From NCBI GenBank assembly GCA_011800805.1, contig MPNW01000354.1:1-64000 (forward strand): a DNA stretch of 64,000 nt, read 5' to 3'. How positions within the stretch are numbered: the first letter of the stretch is position 1; each line of letters starts with the position of its first letter. Below are positions 1 through 12,359 of this stretch, in pieces. A program made the position numbers and the translations under genes. Source of the stretch: Hirudo medicinalis. Its lineage: Eukaryota > Annelida > Clitellata > Hirudinida > Hirudinidae. The notes beneath the pieces are model-generated. The model made no database searches and was not told the DNA's origin. It saw nothing but the letters and a program-made list of their open reading frames with translations.

Positions 1-1804
1 TTCAATGTGGCTTCGAGATTCTCTGAGATCTTGTATGCTTCTGTCTGAGATCTTCTATGCTTCTGTCTGAGATTTTTGTCTCGCCGTAGAACTAAAAGAT
101 AGTGAATATAATCGAAAACTAATTAAAACATAAATATAACTTTAAAAATTAATTGATGGCATTTTCAGGGTTATAACAATATATATTACGTTAGGTTATA
201 TTATATAACAAAATTCCATATTACGTTATGTTACGTTACGCTATGTTACGTTACATTACATTAAATTAAACTACATTAAATTGCATTACATTACATTATA
301 TTATATTATGATTTTATATTTAATATTATTATCATTTTGGTAATCTTCAAACCATTATGTTAGCGATATAATTATTAATATAATCAGTATGGTTAATCGA
401 ATTACAATAATTACTGATAATTGTAAATATGACATCCATTTATTTGTAATATGAATTTATATGTGATAATATAATATGAATCCACAAATGAAGGAACTAT
501 GTGGCTTGAAACACATGCCATTGCTCTAAGTTCGGGTGAGTGGAGACAAATGGACGCTTGAATTGGAAATGTACTTTGAGCAGTTCATGATGGAAGGTCT
601 TTGTGGATTTCCCCTCAAATTCATGGAATGAACGTCGGAAAAAGTTTCAATTTCTGAACACTGCACAAAAAGTGGGGACTCCACAAAAAGATTCTGATTC
701 AATTTGCCTCTAACAGTGGTAACCATCCACTCTTTTATTCAACCATCCATGCTTGCATTCATCCATTTTTTCAATCTTCCATTCTTTTGTTCATCCATTC
801 TTTCATTCATTCGTCCATTCTTCTGTTCATCCATTCCCTTTTTATTTGATCATTCATTTCTCAATGTACGATTGCGCGATCTGCATCCATCACAACATAA
901 GGTCTGATTATTTTCATCTTTCATACCATTTGCATGGAAATTTTATAAAATAATAAATGAATGATGTGAAATAACCATAAAAATATTGTTTAACAATAAA
1001 TAAATACAAATATTTTACTAAAACATTTCAAAGTCACTTGAAGAATCAGTCGAACGACGTGTTGATTCGTGTTGTTAGATGTTGTTTGATGTTGTTTGAT
1101 GCAAGAAACAAAAGAAGATGTATGAAGAGGGAGGCACAAACATCTCACTTGCAAAACAATTTCTTCTGTCGATGTCGATAATTGAAAACAACGTCTAATT
1201 GAAAACAACGTCTAATTGAAAGCGTATTCCTATGAGGAAATATGTTTCATTAAATCAAATAATTTTATTAAACACTCCAATATTAATTGAAATTATTTCG
1301 TATGTTACTACAAAATATTGTTAAAATTCAAACATTTGGGATAAAAATGCAACACAACAAAAATCGAGGTTGAATGAAATAAAACATTGAAAGATGGAAA
1401 TAAGGCTGAGTAGAAATTCAGAAACTGATTAATGATCACACGTGACAATCAGTTTATTTTTTACTTTTAGTTCATTAAATCCAATTTAAATTTAATTTTT
1501 AATAAATTTGATTTGTTGTATTAATTAATTAATTTTCCTCTTCGGTCGCCATCAACGACATAATCCTATCTTTTTCGTGATTTGTTGTTCATTTACGACT
1601 AATGTTTTCCATGAAGCATTCAAATTATCTCAGGCCTCATTTTCAACCAACAAAATCCTGTCAAAGGAACGTAAGATGTCGAGAACCACCACCAGCTTCA
1701 ACTGAAAATTTTAAAATTTCTTCCATATTTTCGCCCTCTTGCGAACCTCAAAACATGAATTTATATCCCTGTTCATTTTCTGTACTCAATGCTTAAGTTA
1801 TCGT

Positions 1805-1966
1805 AGACTATATATTACGTAAACTATATATTACGTAATCTATATATTACGTAAACTATATATTACGTAGACTATATATTACGTAGACTATATATTACGT
1901 AGACTATATATTACGTAGACTATATATTACGTAGACTATATATTACGTAGACTATATATTACGTAA
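1805..1966. repeat. 16-bp minisatellite, about 10 copies
   Basis: The unit is GACTATATATTACGTA, repeated head to tail with A/G or T/C changes at the junction base. The last copies are nearly identical, which suggests recent expansion. Each unit carries the palindrome TACGTA. Confidence 0.93.
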
Positions 1967-2390
1967 TCTACAAGGATGCAATAATTATTAAATTGTTGTT
2001 AGAACATTATATTACATTAATGTTTAGAATTTTTTAAATAATAACATTTAATGAAATTGAAACCTACAAAAGTAAGAATTTCAAGCAGAAAATAACGATC
2101 GAAGCGAGTTTCGTAAAAGAATTTAAAAAATGAAATGTAATTTTAAAAAACTAAACCAATTGCAGCGAATTTGTCTCGAGGATTGGTTGGCCTCGTGGAA
2201 GAAGCTCGTGATTCTAATTTCAAACGAAGGACGAAACAAAGACGAATTCACGAAGTTTAAACTCAGCCTCAACAGGAAATGAGGCTCCATTTCGAACATT
2301 TTAACCCTGCCAAGCTCGTTACGCAAGAAACAAATTAACTTTCGAATAGCAGGAATTATAAAACTCAACTTTGAACAAGACAGGAGACGA

Positions 2391-2540
2391 TGAATGATGA
2401 TGATGATGGTGGTGGTGGTGGTGATGATGATGATGGTGGTGGTGGCGGTGATGATGGTGGTGATGATGATGGTGATGATGATGGTGATGATGATGATGAT
2501 GACGACGATGACGACGACGACGATGATGATGATGATGAGC
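2391..2540. repeat. GAT/GGT/GAC triplet microsatellite
   Basis: A run of GAT, GGT and GAC triplets leaves long open frames on both strands (poly-Asp/Gly one way, poly-Ser/Pro the other). Composition alone explains these frames; there is no flanking coding sequence. Confidence 0.9.
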
Positions 2541-3287
2541 GGCTAACCATGAGCTGTTATAAATCCAAGTTTTGTTACAGTACTGTTTGTTTTCTAAACC
2601 TATAATTATGATTGCAAATTTTTAATTTGGAGTTTTCGAGAATAAGAAAGAGAATTAAACTAAATAAACTCAATCGAAGAACAAATAAAACAAAACTTAA
2701 ATAATCTAACAAGTTACAAAATGTTAACAACAAAGTAGATTAACCTACCTATTTACTATATCCACAGGTCCACAAATATTTTTTATCAAACAATTTTTTG
2801 TGCCACTAATTTATATCTAAATTTATCGCCCAAGGGCAACTGTCTCTCTTCCCCTACTGCACTTACTCAGCACTGCGAGTGTTGAAATATCGAAGCAACA
2901 AAAATCAATGGGCACAAATGTAGGAGCATTATTACAATTAATTGTTGAATTGTATTCACGAAAAGCGTAGATCCAAGTGCCATGCGTATTTTAAGAGCTA
3001 AGAAATATTGCGATTATTATTAATAATTTTGTTCCTAAGTCCTCCCAAATCCAAGGCATTCTGACGAATGAATTTAGACGACAAATTAACCCGCACTCAA
3101 TCATTCTAGGAAAGATTTTTATTGAAAAAATAACAAAAAAAAACATTTGATAAACAGCATCAAAATATGACGGCCACATTTCATATTGCGACAAATAAAC
3201 GAGAAATCTGTGAATGCTTTCATGTAACTATTCCAACAAAAAGAACGCAACAGTTCAACAATCATAGTCAGTCATCATATGGAATCA

Positions 3288-3455
3288 TTACTTATTACTT
3301 AATCATTACTTATTACTTAATCATTACTCATTACTTAATCATTACTTATTACTTAATCATTACTTATTACTTAATCATTACTTATTACTTAATCATTACT
3401 TATTACTTAATCATTACTTATTACTTAATCATTACTTATTACTTAATCATTACTT
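3288..3455. repeat. 18-bp minisatellite, about 9 copies
   Basis: The unit is CATTACTTATTACTTAAT, nearly perfect across the array with one TTACTCATT variant near the third copy. Because the period is a multiple of three it leaves a frame open that repeats YYLIIT. I treat this as non-coding. Confidence 0.93.
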
Positions 3456-4729
3456 AGCATCAGTAATAAGTAATTCGTCCTCGTTCGATGACCATGTTGC
3501 CTCCTCATCATTAAGCATTGATGATGAAGTAATTACAAGACACGGAAGGAACGAGTCCAAAATAAAGGCGCAAGTTATCTTGATTAAATTCTGACAAGGA
3601 TTACATGCCAGATGCATAAACTCCCGCTTATGACGAATGACAAATTATTTCTGAGAATATTTTCCAAAAATAATTTCCCAGCTTCTCAAAACCTTCCTTT
3701 CCTTTAAAGGTTTGACAGATGACCAGAGCCCACCTTTTCGAATCGAGAGCAACACTTCCATTATTTAAATCTTAAATCTAGCAAAATACAAATATTTATT
3801 CGATTAGTAGCACCTCACATCAATTAAGATCGATTCAACATAAATTCTTCTGTGAAACCAGACAAACGTGACAGCTTGATTGTTACACTTCTTAATTCCC
3901 ATCAGGATCCAAAACATTCGTGGTGCTTAGTGAATTTGTTGGTTTAGCAATAATCCACGCAAAAAGATTACGAAAGCCTTCAAACGCAACCGTACGAAAT
4001 AATTGAAAAATAAAAGTTGGTGATCCATAAATAAAAACCTTTAAATTGCGGCCACATCTGTGAGCTAACTTGATCACAAATACAAAACCCACGCAAGGAA
4101 ACGGACACACACCAGACACCGATGTGCACCATAAAAATCAGCACAAACTAAATCAGTACGTTTTCTGGGGTACACGGCAGTTCAGTGGCATTCGGAGATT
4201 TACATGAACGTTACACGATAAAATCGGACGAAAGGAATGATTGTCAACTCATCGGTTTCAGACCAGCGAGGAATCAGAACATTTGGAAATAAATCACACA
4301 CCATTTTAAGCTGAAATTTGTCGCACGTGATGTGAATGCAGTTGAATGTGAATAATTCAATTAGTCTGTCAACACAAGGACGCCTTAAAGCACAATACGT
4401 GCTTCGATTTTATTAAGACAATACGTTCGGGAAGAACTGACCAACCAACATCGTTAGAACTTTCACCAACTCAGACCTGATTAACCAACATTACCTAATG
4501 GCGGATTTCATTACTTCCATGTAATAATAATTCAAAAGGTGAACCTGGTCAACATCAATTTGGATGAACAGACGAGACAGCTTAATGAATCAAAGCTCAG
4601 ATGTCAAGAGCTATCAACAGATTCTGGACAAGCGAACCGTATGTTTTAGTTATGTTCTTGTTATTTGAATTAGAATGTCATGCTAGCATCTCACCCTTCA
4701 CAAGAATTTTTACTAAATAAAGGTCCTCA

Positions 4730-5215
4730 TCAAAAAATGGAACGGTTGATTAATATAATCACAAATTATAATATGGCAGAATATTTTTAATCATTGGACC
4801 AGTTTCACAAATTCTTTTCACTTGCATCATTTCAGAGTATAGCTTCAAATCAGAATTCATATGTCCCTATCTATACAGGCTCATCATAAATGAATGCATA
4901 TAATCTTATAATAAGCAGGTCCTCAGATATAAAATGGAACGGTTGTTTTGTATAATCATTATACATAATATGGCAGAATTGTTATCATCACCGGACCGCT
5001 AAACTCATAAATGTTATACAAATAATCAGCACCTCAGAGTATAGGATCTAATCAAAATGATCATATGTCCCTATCTATACTGATTCATCATCGGTGATCT
5101 GAAGTAGAAACACGAATTGTTCTCAGAAAGTTTGGAACGGTATAATGAGTATAATCACGAGCTATAATATGGCAGAATTATTATCATCATAGAACAATCC
5201 CAAACTAATTTAGAA
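4730..5215. repeat. Three diverged tandem copies of a ~197-bp unit
   Basis: The block beginning AATGGAACGGT is followed by TATAATCA..., then TATAATATGGCAGAAT. It occurs near 4739, 4936 and 5134, giving a spacing of about 197 bases. Between the blocks, AGAGTATAG, CATATGTCCCTATCTATAC and TCATCAT also recur in the same order near 4835 and 5038. The copies are diverged, so this is an old duplication. Confidence 0.8.
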
Positions 5216-6256
5216 AAAGTCTACGAAATCAACGAAAAGACCCGGCACAACCTCACCATCGTCCGCCGGCAACGGAAAGACCGAGTAACTGAGCGAACCT
5301 TGCTTGTCTAAACAAGGAACCAGCAAATGAACTATAATTTTGAAATATTTTAAATATAAACTATTTTATATTAAAAAATTATTGAATTTAATTTTTATTT
5401 AATTAAAAAAATATATTTATAGAATGTGTAATTGGATTTCAAATGTGTTTAACGTAAATTAAGTTTTAGATATTTTATTGTTTCTTATTAAATAATATTT
5501 ATTAAAAAACATATTTTAAATGTTGAAAATTTTGTAATTTGTCTTTAATTTTGTTAAGGGCCAATCGATGTTTAAGGAAAGTCTCACGTAGGAATCTATT
5601 CACTCTTTTAAATAAAAACTCACGTCCATGAAAGAAAGGGAACGTCGGAATTAAACATTGCTTGTTGCGTGCATAAAATTATTCATGAATTAAATATTTA
5701 TTTGGCTCTACACAAGTAGAGATTGTTGCAGATGTTTTCTCGCGCATCCTTTTGATAAGTGAAATAAGAATACTTTTCATTCGTCTAAAAATGTCCGGAA
5801 TTTAAAAGTAAATCTCTTTGTACAGGTACATTGATGGATGCAACGAAACTGCGAAATTGCTACAAGCATTTGTTAAAGTTGAATTATGCATAACTCTGAA
5901 AAGCAACTTGAAAAAGATGCACTTTAAAGAACCTGTTGAATTATGGAGAACCTTTCTCTTATCCTTCCGCCAAATTATTATGCGTGTGAGACGTCCTGTC
6001 AAAAATCATGACCTATAAATCTAATTCTAAACCTTAAAAAGCATCATCAACGATTCTGATGTAAAATAGAAGACATTTCATACTTTTGTTAATTATTAAA
6101 ATACATTCGACTTGTTTGAACATTTAAGTCATTCTTTTGACGATCTTTGCTCCCCAAAGACGGTTGGTTGACTTTGATTCCCGGTTTTCATGTTCCAAAA
6201 AAAAAAAAAATCCACTCCAGTTTGACTTGGTCTAATTTTTCCTCGATACATTCTGC

Positions 6257-6440
6257 ATCCTGGCAACCATGCAGGAAAGTTCTAATTTGTAAAACAAAAG
6301 TTCAAAATAACGATTTAAAATAATGGTTAAAATTTACCATCATTTGAAAAAAGATCAAGAAAATATCCTCAACAGATAAGAACTTCAAAAGGGATATTCT
6401 AGTTTTACAAATTAGAACTTTCCTGCATGGTTGCCAGGAT
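6257..6440. repeat. Perfect 39-bp inverted repeat with 106-bp spacer
   Basis: Bases 6257-6295 (beginning ATCCTGGCAACCATGCAGGA) are the exact reverse complement of 6402-6440. The pair could form a 39-bp hairpin or represent the ends of a small non-autonomous element. I saw no obvious target-site duplication. Confidence 0.92.
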
Positions 6441-6709
6441 TGTTGAAAAAATATTTCGAAAATAACTTAATAAAATGCAAGTTAAATCAGCATCACATTC
6501 ATCTCCTGTCATTTTTAAGTAAAAATTATTTGAAATTTTAAAACCTCATTAATGGGAAAATTTGTAGCAGAAGTTGTTTTGATTTGAGGCCTCTTTTAAC
6601 AACCTTCCATTCTCTCGTTAGCGAACAACATTTAACAACATTTAACAACATTTAGCAACATTTAGCAACATTATTGAAGAACTATTGACGAAGACCCTGC
6701 TGACAACAG

Positions 6710-7432
6710 GTTCATTTTGTGGAGTTGTGTGGGATGGGTTGATGTGCTGGCCATCAACTCCAGCAGGAGTCACAGTTTCACTCCAATGTCCGAGTTACAT
6801 TCATGGATTTCGGAGCGGAGGTTACCAAATTGACTTATTTCTTTCATTCAATTTCGGATTACTGTTATTATAAACTGTTATTATTATTTTTTTCTCGGCC
6901 ATACAAACATTAACAATAAGAATCGTTCGAAAAACCACTCCGAAAGGTTTAGTGTCCGCAAAAGGGTCCGAGATCTCCCTGGACATGTGGATTAAAAGGA
7001 CAAGCCGTAATACAAAATGTCAATCGCACCGAACAACATCAATCATTAATGTCATCGAGAATCCACAGCCAGAGATGTGGTCCTCCTTCTTCGATGACAT
7101 CTGTGAGTCCTCCATATCTTGTAGCTCTGATTGAGAGCAGAAGTTACGATCTTCATAAGGCCTGTCCTTGGAACACCGCAATCTTTCCAAAATCTAAACG
7201 ATTTTTGGGACATCACTCCTCTCCAGTTGCGTATAAATGCGCCAACCTTTGGCAGCAATCTCTGTCAACTGGAGCACATCTCAGCATCCAAGCGTGAATA
7301 TCTTGAGTGTCATATTTCAAGACTTTGTTGTCGTGCAGCGGTCTAGGTTATAGTCATCTGAGGCAACTGCTACACACACTATGTAGGTGTCACTCCTCCA
7401 TGCACATAAATTTCGGATTACTGTTATTATAA

Positions 7433-7485
<53 letters not shown>

Positions 7486-9792
7486 AAACATTGACGCTCA
7501 TTGGATGATCCTTTCACAGGCTTTGCTCAGCGTGAATGCACGGAAACTGGTCAGTGGTTTGTGAGTCCTGCCACCAAACGTACGTGGACCAACTTCTCAG
7601 ACTGCACCATCGGCCTTCCCGAAGACCTGAGAGTGTCCTCCGAACTGGCGGTAATTTCTTTCATTCACCATCATCATCAGCACCACCATCATCGTCGTCG
7701 TCATCATCCTTATCAAGCCCATGAAAAATACGATGTTTATAGAATCAGGTGGCTAACATAAAGATCATCTACACAGTTGGTTATGCCCTCACAAGCCTCA
7801 CCCTTATCGTCGCCATAACAACGATGATGTCCTTCAGGTGAAGTCTCTTATGACGAGTTTTTAAAAGTGAATTTATGAAAAGACACTGAATATTTAAAAC
7901 TCACCTGGCATGACATTGAGCAGTCAACATATCAAATGAAATTGAATTTTTGTTGTCTATTAGTGACATGTTTCTATGGAGGATTAAAATTTCGGAAATA
8001 ACTTGATGCCGTTCTTTTTATTGAAGACTTTCAAAAATTTTCTTCTTGCTAAAGAAAGCTTCACTGTCCACGGAACACAATTCACATCAACCTTTTCTTG
8101 TCCTTCATCTTGAGGGCAGTCATCAGCTTCCTCAGAAACGTTCTGTTCGTCGATGGACTTGGTTTGAAAAAGGATGTTGCAGCTTTCACGGGTCATAAAA
8201 ATCCAGACTCTCTGTCGGAAGACAGCTCGGCATGCTGTTCTTTTTATAAGTGAATTTATAATAGCGAAGTCACTAATTATTTTTATTTAATCTCAGCACT
8301 GGGAGTGTCGTGCATTGATGGTGTTGATGAACTACACCGTGTTGACCAATCACTTGTGGATATTCATTGAAGGACTTTATCTCTGCAACATGATCTTCAG
8401 GGATGTATTCTCCGAAAACAACCCGGTCACCAACTACATCATCTTTGGATGGCGTGAGTCCATCTTCTTCATTGTTTTGCGACAGTTCGTTTGAAGCTTT
8501 GCTTTCGTTTCAAGTTGCAGCTCTGCCTTCTGTTTTATGCTGGACATGCGTCAGATATTTCGTCGAAAACTACCTGTAAGTTTCACACCTGGATGACGTG
8601 CTGTTACATGATGTTCGATTATTTTAACCTTCTGTGTTGACCAAAAGGTGTTGGAACGTTCGCTTCACTGTCTCTTACTTTTGGATCATCAGACTTCCCA
8701 TGGTCGTCATCGTGGTTGTTAGTACTTCATTTCGGTTTAATTTGTAAATTCAGGAGATGTTAAGTTTAATGACTTCAGATCAACTTTATCTTCTTTGTCA
8801 ACATTCTACGAGTGTTGTTTACAAAACTGCAAAGAACAAAAACTCCCAAAGCCAGGAAGCGGAAACTAAGGTGAGCAGGGAAACGAAATTCAAATCCTTC
8901 TAACCTCTCACACAAATAAGATATCTTACTTGTGATGACAACTTGATTACTTTCATAATTTAGATTAATTAGTTTTATAAATTAATTAGTTTTAATAAAT
9001 TAGTTTTAAAATTAATCGTATTCCATCGCTTTATAATGTTTGAAAATGTATCAGAAAATTGGCTCGATCAACTCTGGTCCTCATACCGATGCTGGGAGTA
9101 CCAAACATGTTTTTTCTGGGGATGCCCGACAATGCGCCAGAACTTGCCGAGACTGTGAAGCTCTACTTTGAGATGATTTTCAACTCATACAACGTAAGAA
9201 CCGTTGAAATGTTGTTGAGATGTTGATGGAATGTTGTTGAGATGTTGATGGAATGTCACTCTTCAAACTTTTTCAACTTTCAGGGTGTAATTGTTGCATT
9301 CTTGTTCTGCTTTCTCAACGGAGAGGTTTAGATATTGAATTAATTATTTTATTCAGCAATTTAATTGAGTTTAACAACAGGAACGTCATTTCAGCTTTTG
9401 CCAAGGGGGAACCCTCGCACAACTTGATGAGATGACCTTTTTTTATTATTTTTTTTGCTTCTAGCCAAAAGTCACGAGGGGGGGAAACAGCCACTTAAGG
9501 GGGGGAGGGGCGTTGCACCTCCCTGCCCCTCCTCCAAATCCCTGTTAATTAAGTAATCGATGACTGCTTTTAACGTCAGGTGCAGTCGGAGGTGAAGAGA
9601 AAATGGAGGCACTGCCGAAGTAGGAGGAGGAATGAAGTGGATTTGAAGATGAGTCGAAGGTCCCTGGTCAACTCCACAGCCTCCACTTCGTTTGCTTCCT
9701 GCCAGCATCTTGCCAGCATCAGGAAACCCCAGCATTCTCATCGCCTCCAAAAAAATTGTCGACCAGCGACTTCTCCACTCGTTTCCATCTGA
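6710..9792 (+). CDS. Class B (secretin-family) GPCR, calcitonin/DH31 receptor type, 5' end missing
   Basis: This is a seven-helix G-protein-coupled receptor for a peptide hormone at the cell surface. Exons, approximately: 6710-6820, 7520-7650, 7749-7837, 8055-8249, 8297-8453, 8521-8575, 8648-8717, 8780-8871, 9055-9193, 9284-9325, 9580-9792. The first two exons encode the hormone-receptor domain (VWDGLMCWPSTPAG; CTETGQWF; RTWTNFSDC). Then follow TM1 (IYTVGYALTSLTLIVAI), TM2 (KLHCPRNTIHINLFLSF), TM3 with its conserved Cys and WIFIEGLYL, and TM4. Next come TM5 (YWIIRLPMVVIVVV), TM6 (STLVLIPMLGVPN) and TM7 (FCFLNGE). The tail starts VQSEVKRKW, as in this family. TPAG and RTWTN favour the calcitonin/CGRP/DH31 group over secretin or PTH receptors. 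The signal-peptide exon was not found. The junction between 8055-8249 and 8297 does not keep frame with the best-looking donor. Confidence 0.93.
7431..7485. repeat. (ATT)n microsatellite in receptor intron 1
   Basis: About 17 uninterrupted ATT triplets lie in the intron between the first two recognised receptor exons. Confidence 0.9.
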
Positions 9793-10049
9793 TCTCGACT
9801 GCTCCTTTCAGTGTTTCTTTGTTTTCTTTTGAACATCAAGTTCAATTGTTTAGTTGTATTTCGTGTTGAAACATGTTTCTGTAGGCGAACAAAGCATCCC
9901 TGCATCGAGGGGGTGGTTCTATTTTCAGATGCATTCAACACATTTATATTTATGTACAGCTGCACAGTTGCTTTTCTAAGAGAGAATGAAATCATATCAG
10001 TGAACTTCTTACTTGAAGGATTCTCTGAAGCTTCAAGTTTTTTTTTCAA

Positions 10050-11482
10050 ATGGAAAGGAAGCAGTTTGCCTTGAATTTATTCTTCATATTTATTCTCAAT
10101 AAGAGAATTGAAGCTCAAAATTGCTTCTCATCATCGTCTTCAAGCCAATGTCTGACGTACTTCAAAGTGCCAAGTTGTCCGTGCACAGGGTCATGTGATG
10201 TCCTTCAACGAATAAATCAGGATATCATCACACTCAAAAACATCGTCTCAAAGATTGAACAGAGGGTTTGATTTTGTTTTCGATTCAACGAAATTTAAGA
10301 GAAACCTTCGCGAATTTTTATCTGCTTCTTAGAATTTGTAATTGTTTTCTTGTTTGATTTTTTTTTACACAATTCTTCCTGTTAAATAAACGTCTCAATG
10401 CTCACCAGGATCCAAGTTCGTGTTTTTATTTCAACGACACAAGTGAGTGAAGTATGCCTACATTTTGTGGATTCAATTTTACTTCTATTTATCAATTTTA
10501 AAGGAATTAAGTACCCGCCTAGTTGTTGTTCTTTGCCGTTTACTTTAAACGGTGAGTTGTACTTCAAATGCGTTCCTGGTCAAAACACAGAACCCGGTTG
10601 TTTCCTCGCTGACAGAACTTGGGTGCCATGCACTGATCCAAGTAAGAGATCTTAATTATTAGTTGTGACGTGCATCCGATTAGTCATTGCATAGTAGTTG
10701 TAGTCGTTGAATAAGCAGATTACGATCCATTCAGAAATAACTTGACCAACATGTAGACATCCAATGGTAGTTGAAAAGCAATATTTATGAACTCTTCAGA
10801 TAAAATTAGCCACAACAACAACAGCATTAATAACAACAGCATTAATAATTCCCCGGCTAAGCAAAATAAAATTCAAAGTTTTCCAATTGTAGATTTCATC
10901 GTAAATTTCCAAACCTCGTACATCCCCATTCCGACATTCAATGACCTCGTTCCGACTCCATCAATCAACGGTTGGATTGTCTTCCAGCAGAGAATCAATT
11001 CCGATGAAAAATTCGATCGTCCATGGATGGACTACAAGGACGGCTTCGGAAGCCGAAACAATAACTTCTGGCTCGGACTGGAGAAAGTGCATCAGTTGTG
11101 CGGCAGAGGCAACTGCCAACTACGGATTGAAGTTTATTCCAACAGAAACGAGTGGGTTTCCCAAGAGCATCCACTCTTCCTTTTGGCATCGGAATACGAG
11201 GAATACGCCATCCATCTCATCGGCAGTTCAGGAGATGGAGATGATTATTTCTCTGCTCGACCAAACTCGAATGGAGTCATCAACGGAATGAGGTTCACCA
11301 CGCGAGACAAGGACCACGACACAAGACCCACCGAGAACTGTGCGGTCTTATGGAGAGGTGGCTGGTGGTATAACAATTGTTGCTGGTACAACCTCAACGG
11401 ATTTTATGGAACAAAAGGATTTTCTGGTGGTAATGGACTTAAAAAATTTACCATTAGTCGAATGATGTTGAAGATTCCTTGA
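10050..11482 (+). CDS. Secreted fibrinogen-domain (ficolin-like) protein with FN2-like module
   Basis: The four exons are 10050-10265, 10409-10442, 10504-10641 and 10800-11482. Phases match at every junction and give 356 residues. A signal peptide (KQFALNLFFIFIL) is followed by a Cys-containing segment. Exons 2-3 encode a region resembling a fibronectin type II module (CCSLPFTLNGELYFKC, then GCFLADRTWVPC). An Asn-rich linker precedes a C-terminal fibrinogen-related domain. That domain shows GWIVFQQRI, WMDYKDGFG, FWLGLEKVHQL, YEEYAIHLIG, CAVLWRGGWWYNNC, WYNLNGFY and the closing KKFTISRMMLKI. The domain is about 175 residues, shorter than the usual ~210 because its N-terminal part is reduced. 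By family, such proteins bind carbohydrates outside the cell, often in innate recognition; the ligand here is unknown. Confidence 0.88.
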
Positions 11483-12359
11483 AGAATTACGAGGACATTT
11501 CCGACCGAGCATGCTCGATTGAACTTGATTTGACCATTTACTAACAACGTATTTTTGCCAAGCTCTCAAAACATGCAAATTTCATTATAACTTGAGGCCG
11601 ACAGAAATAAGGATATTTTAAAGCATTGGTTTAATACCGATTATGGCACTCACAGTAATCATCAGATTGTAATGAGCAACTTCAACAACTGAAGTTCTGG
11701 AACTGTTTTAGCCTGTCATAGGACGTTACCATGCTGTGTCACACGTTGTAAACAATCTTTGGCCGACGTCATACACTTTAAGGAATTTATCAGCACCAGC
11801 GAATTTTTGTGAACGAAACGCATTCACATGTTTGAAGAGACGCGTGTCACAGTCATTGAAAAGAATTTTTTATGTTCGAATGCTTTTATTGAATGCCTGG
11901 TTGCTCACCTTAAATAGAAGTAACTTGTCTGACAACTCACGAGGAACGACTTAATGCCAATCCAACATATCTGGATGTCAAATATGGTGGATCTTTTATC
12001 GAAAAGATGTCTATTTGTTAATAGCTCTTTCTTAAATGGATATCTAGAACTGACGGAATGTTAATGAATAATTTCCATTATTATTATATTTAAATGACGA
12101 CCTGATCAATCGTTTGATGGTCATTAACAAGGACATATTGCGCTGGTTTGTCGAAACTTGAGAGCAAACAAAACGTGATTCATCATTCTCGATGCGTAAC
12201 GAAGAATACAATCTTAATTGAATTAAATTAGATACAAAACAACACTTAATTAGATCATAATGATTTGAAATAATTTAAAACCAAATGCTGACAGTTAAAT
12301 TGAAAACATTTTCCTCATTAGTGATATTTCATGGTGTGACCAACTCATTACTTCTACTT
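11483..12359. other. Intergenic region, nothing recognised
   Basis: This separates the stop of the fibrinogen-like gene from the BBS9 3' side. It is AT-rich, with only short open frames and no domain or RNA signature that I can recognise. Confidence 0.6.

Larger units (their letters stand above)
1..6709. other. AT-rich non-coding region with repeats
   Basis: I can support no gene here. The stretch holds degenerate TTACGT/TTACATT runs (about 180-310), a 16-bp minisatellite (about 1805-1966), a GAT-rich microsatellite (2391-2540), an 18-bp minisatellite (3288-3455), three diverged copies of a ~197-bp unit (about 4730-5215) and a perfect inverted repeat (6257-6440). Open frames in it are short or arise from the repeats. 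The first exon of the receptor gene downstream (signal peptide) should lie somewhere here or before the window, but I could not identify it. Confidence 0.7.

Noticed and set aside
2365..2605. Long poly-Asp/Gly and poly-Ser/Pro open frames
   Set aside because: Both strands are open only because of a GAT/GGT triplet microsatellite; no coding flanks or splice sites.
3167..3457. 96-codon frame with YYLIIT repeats
   Set aside because: The frame is a by-product of an 18-bp tandem repeat.
1801..3460. CRISPR-like arrays
   Set aside because: The repeats are contiguous with no unique spacers, and the genome is eukaryotic.
7984..8196. Minus-strand 70-codon frame
   Set aside because: It is the complement of the receptor's TM2 exon.
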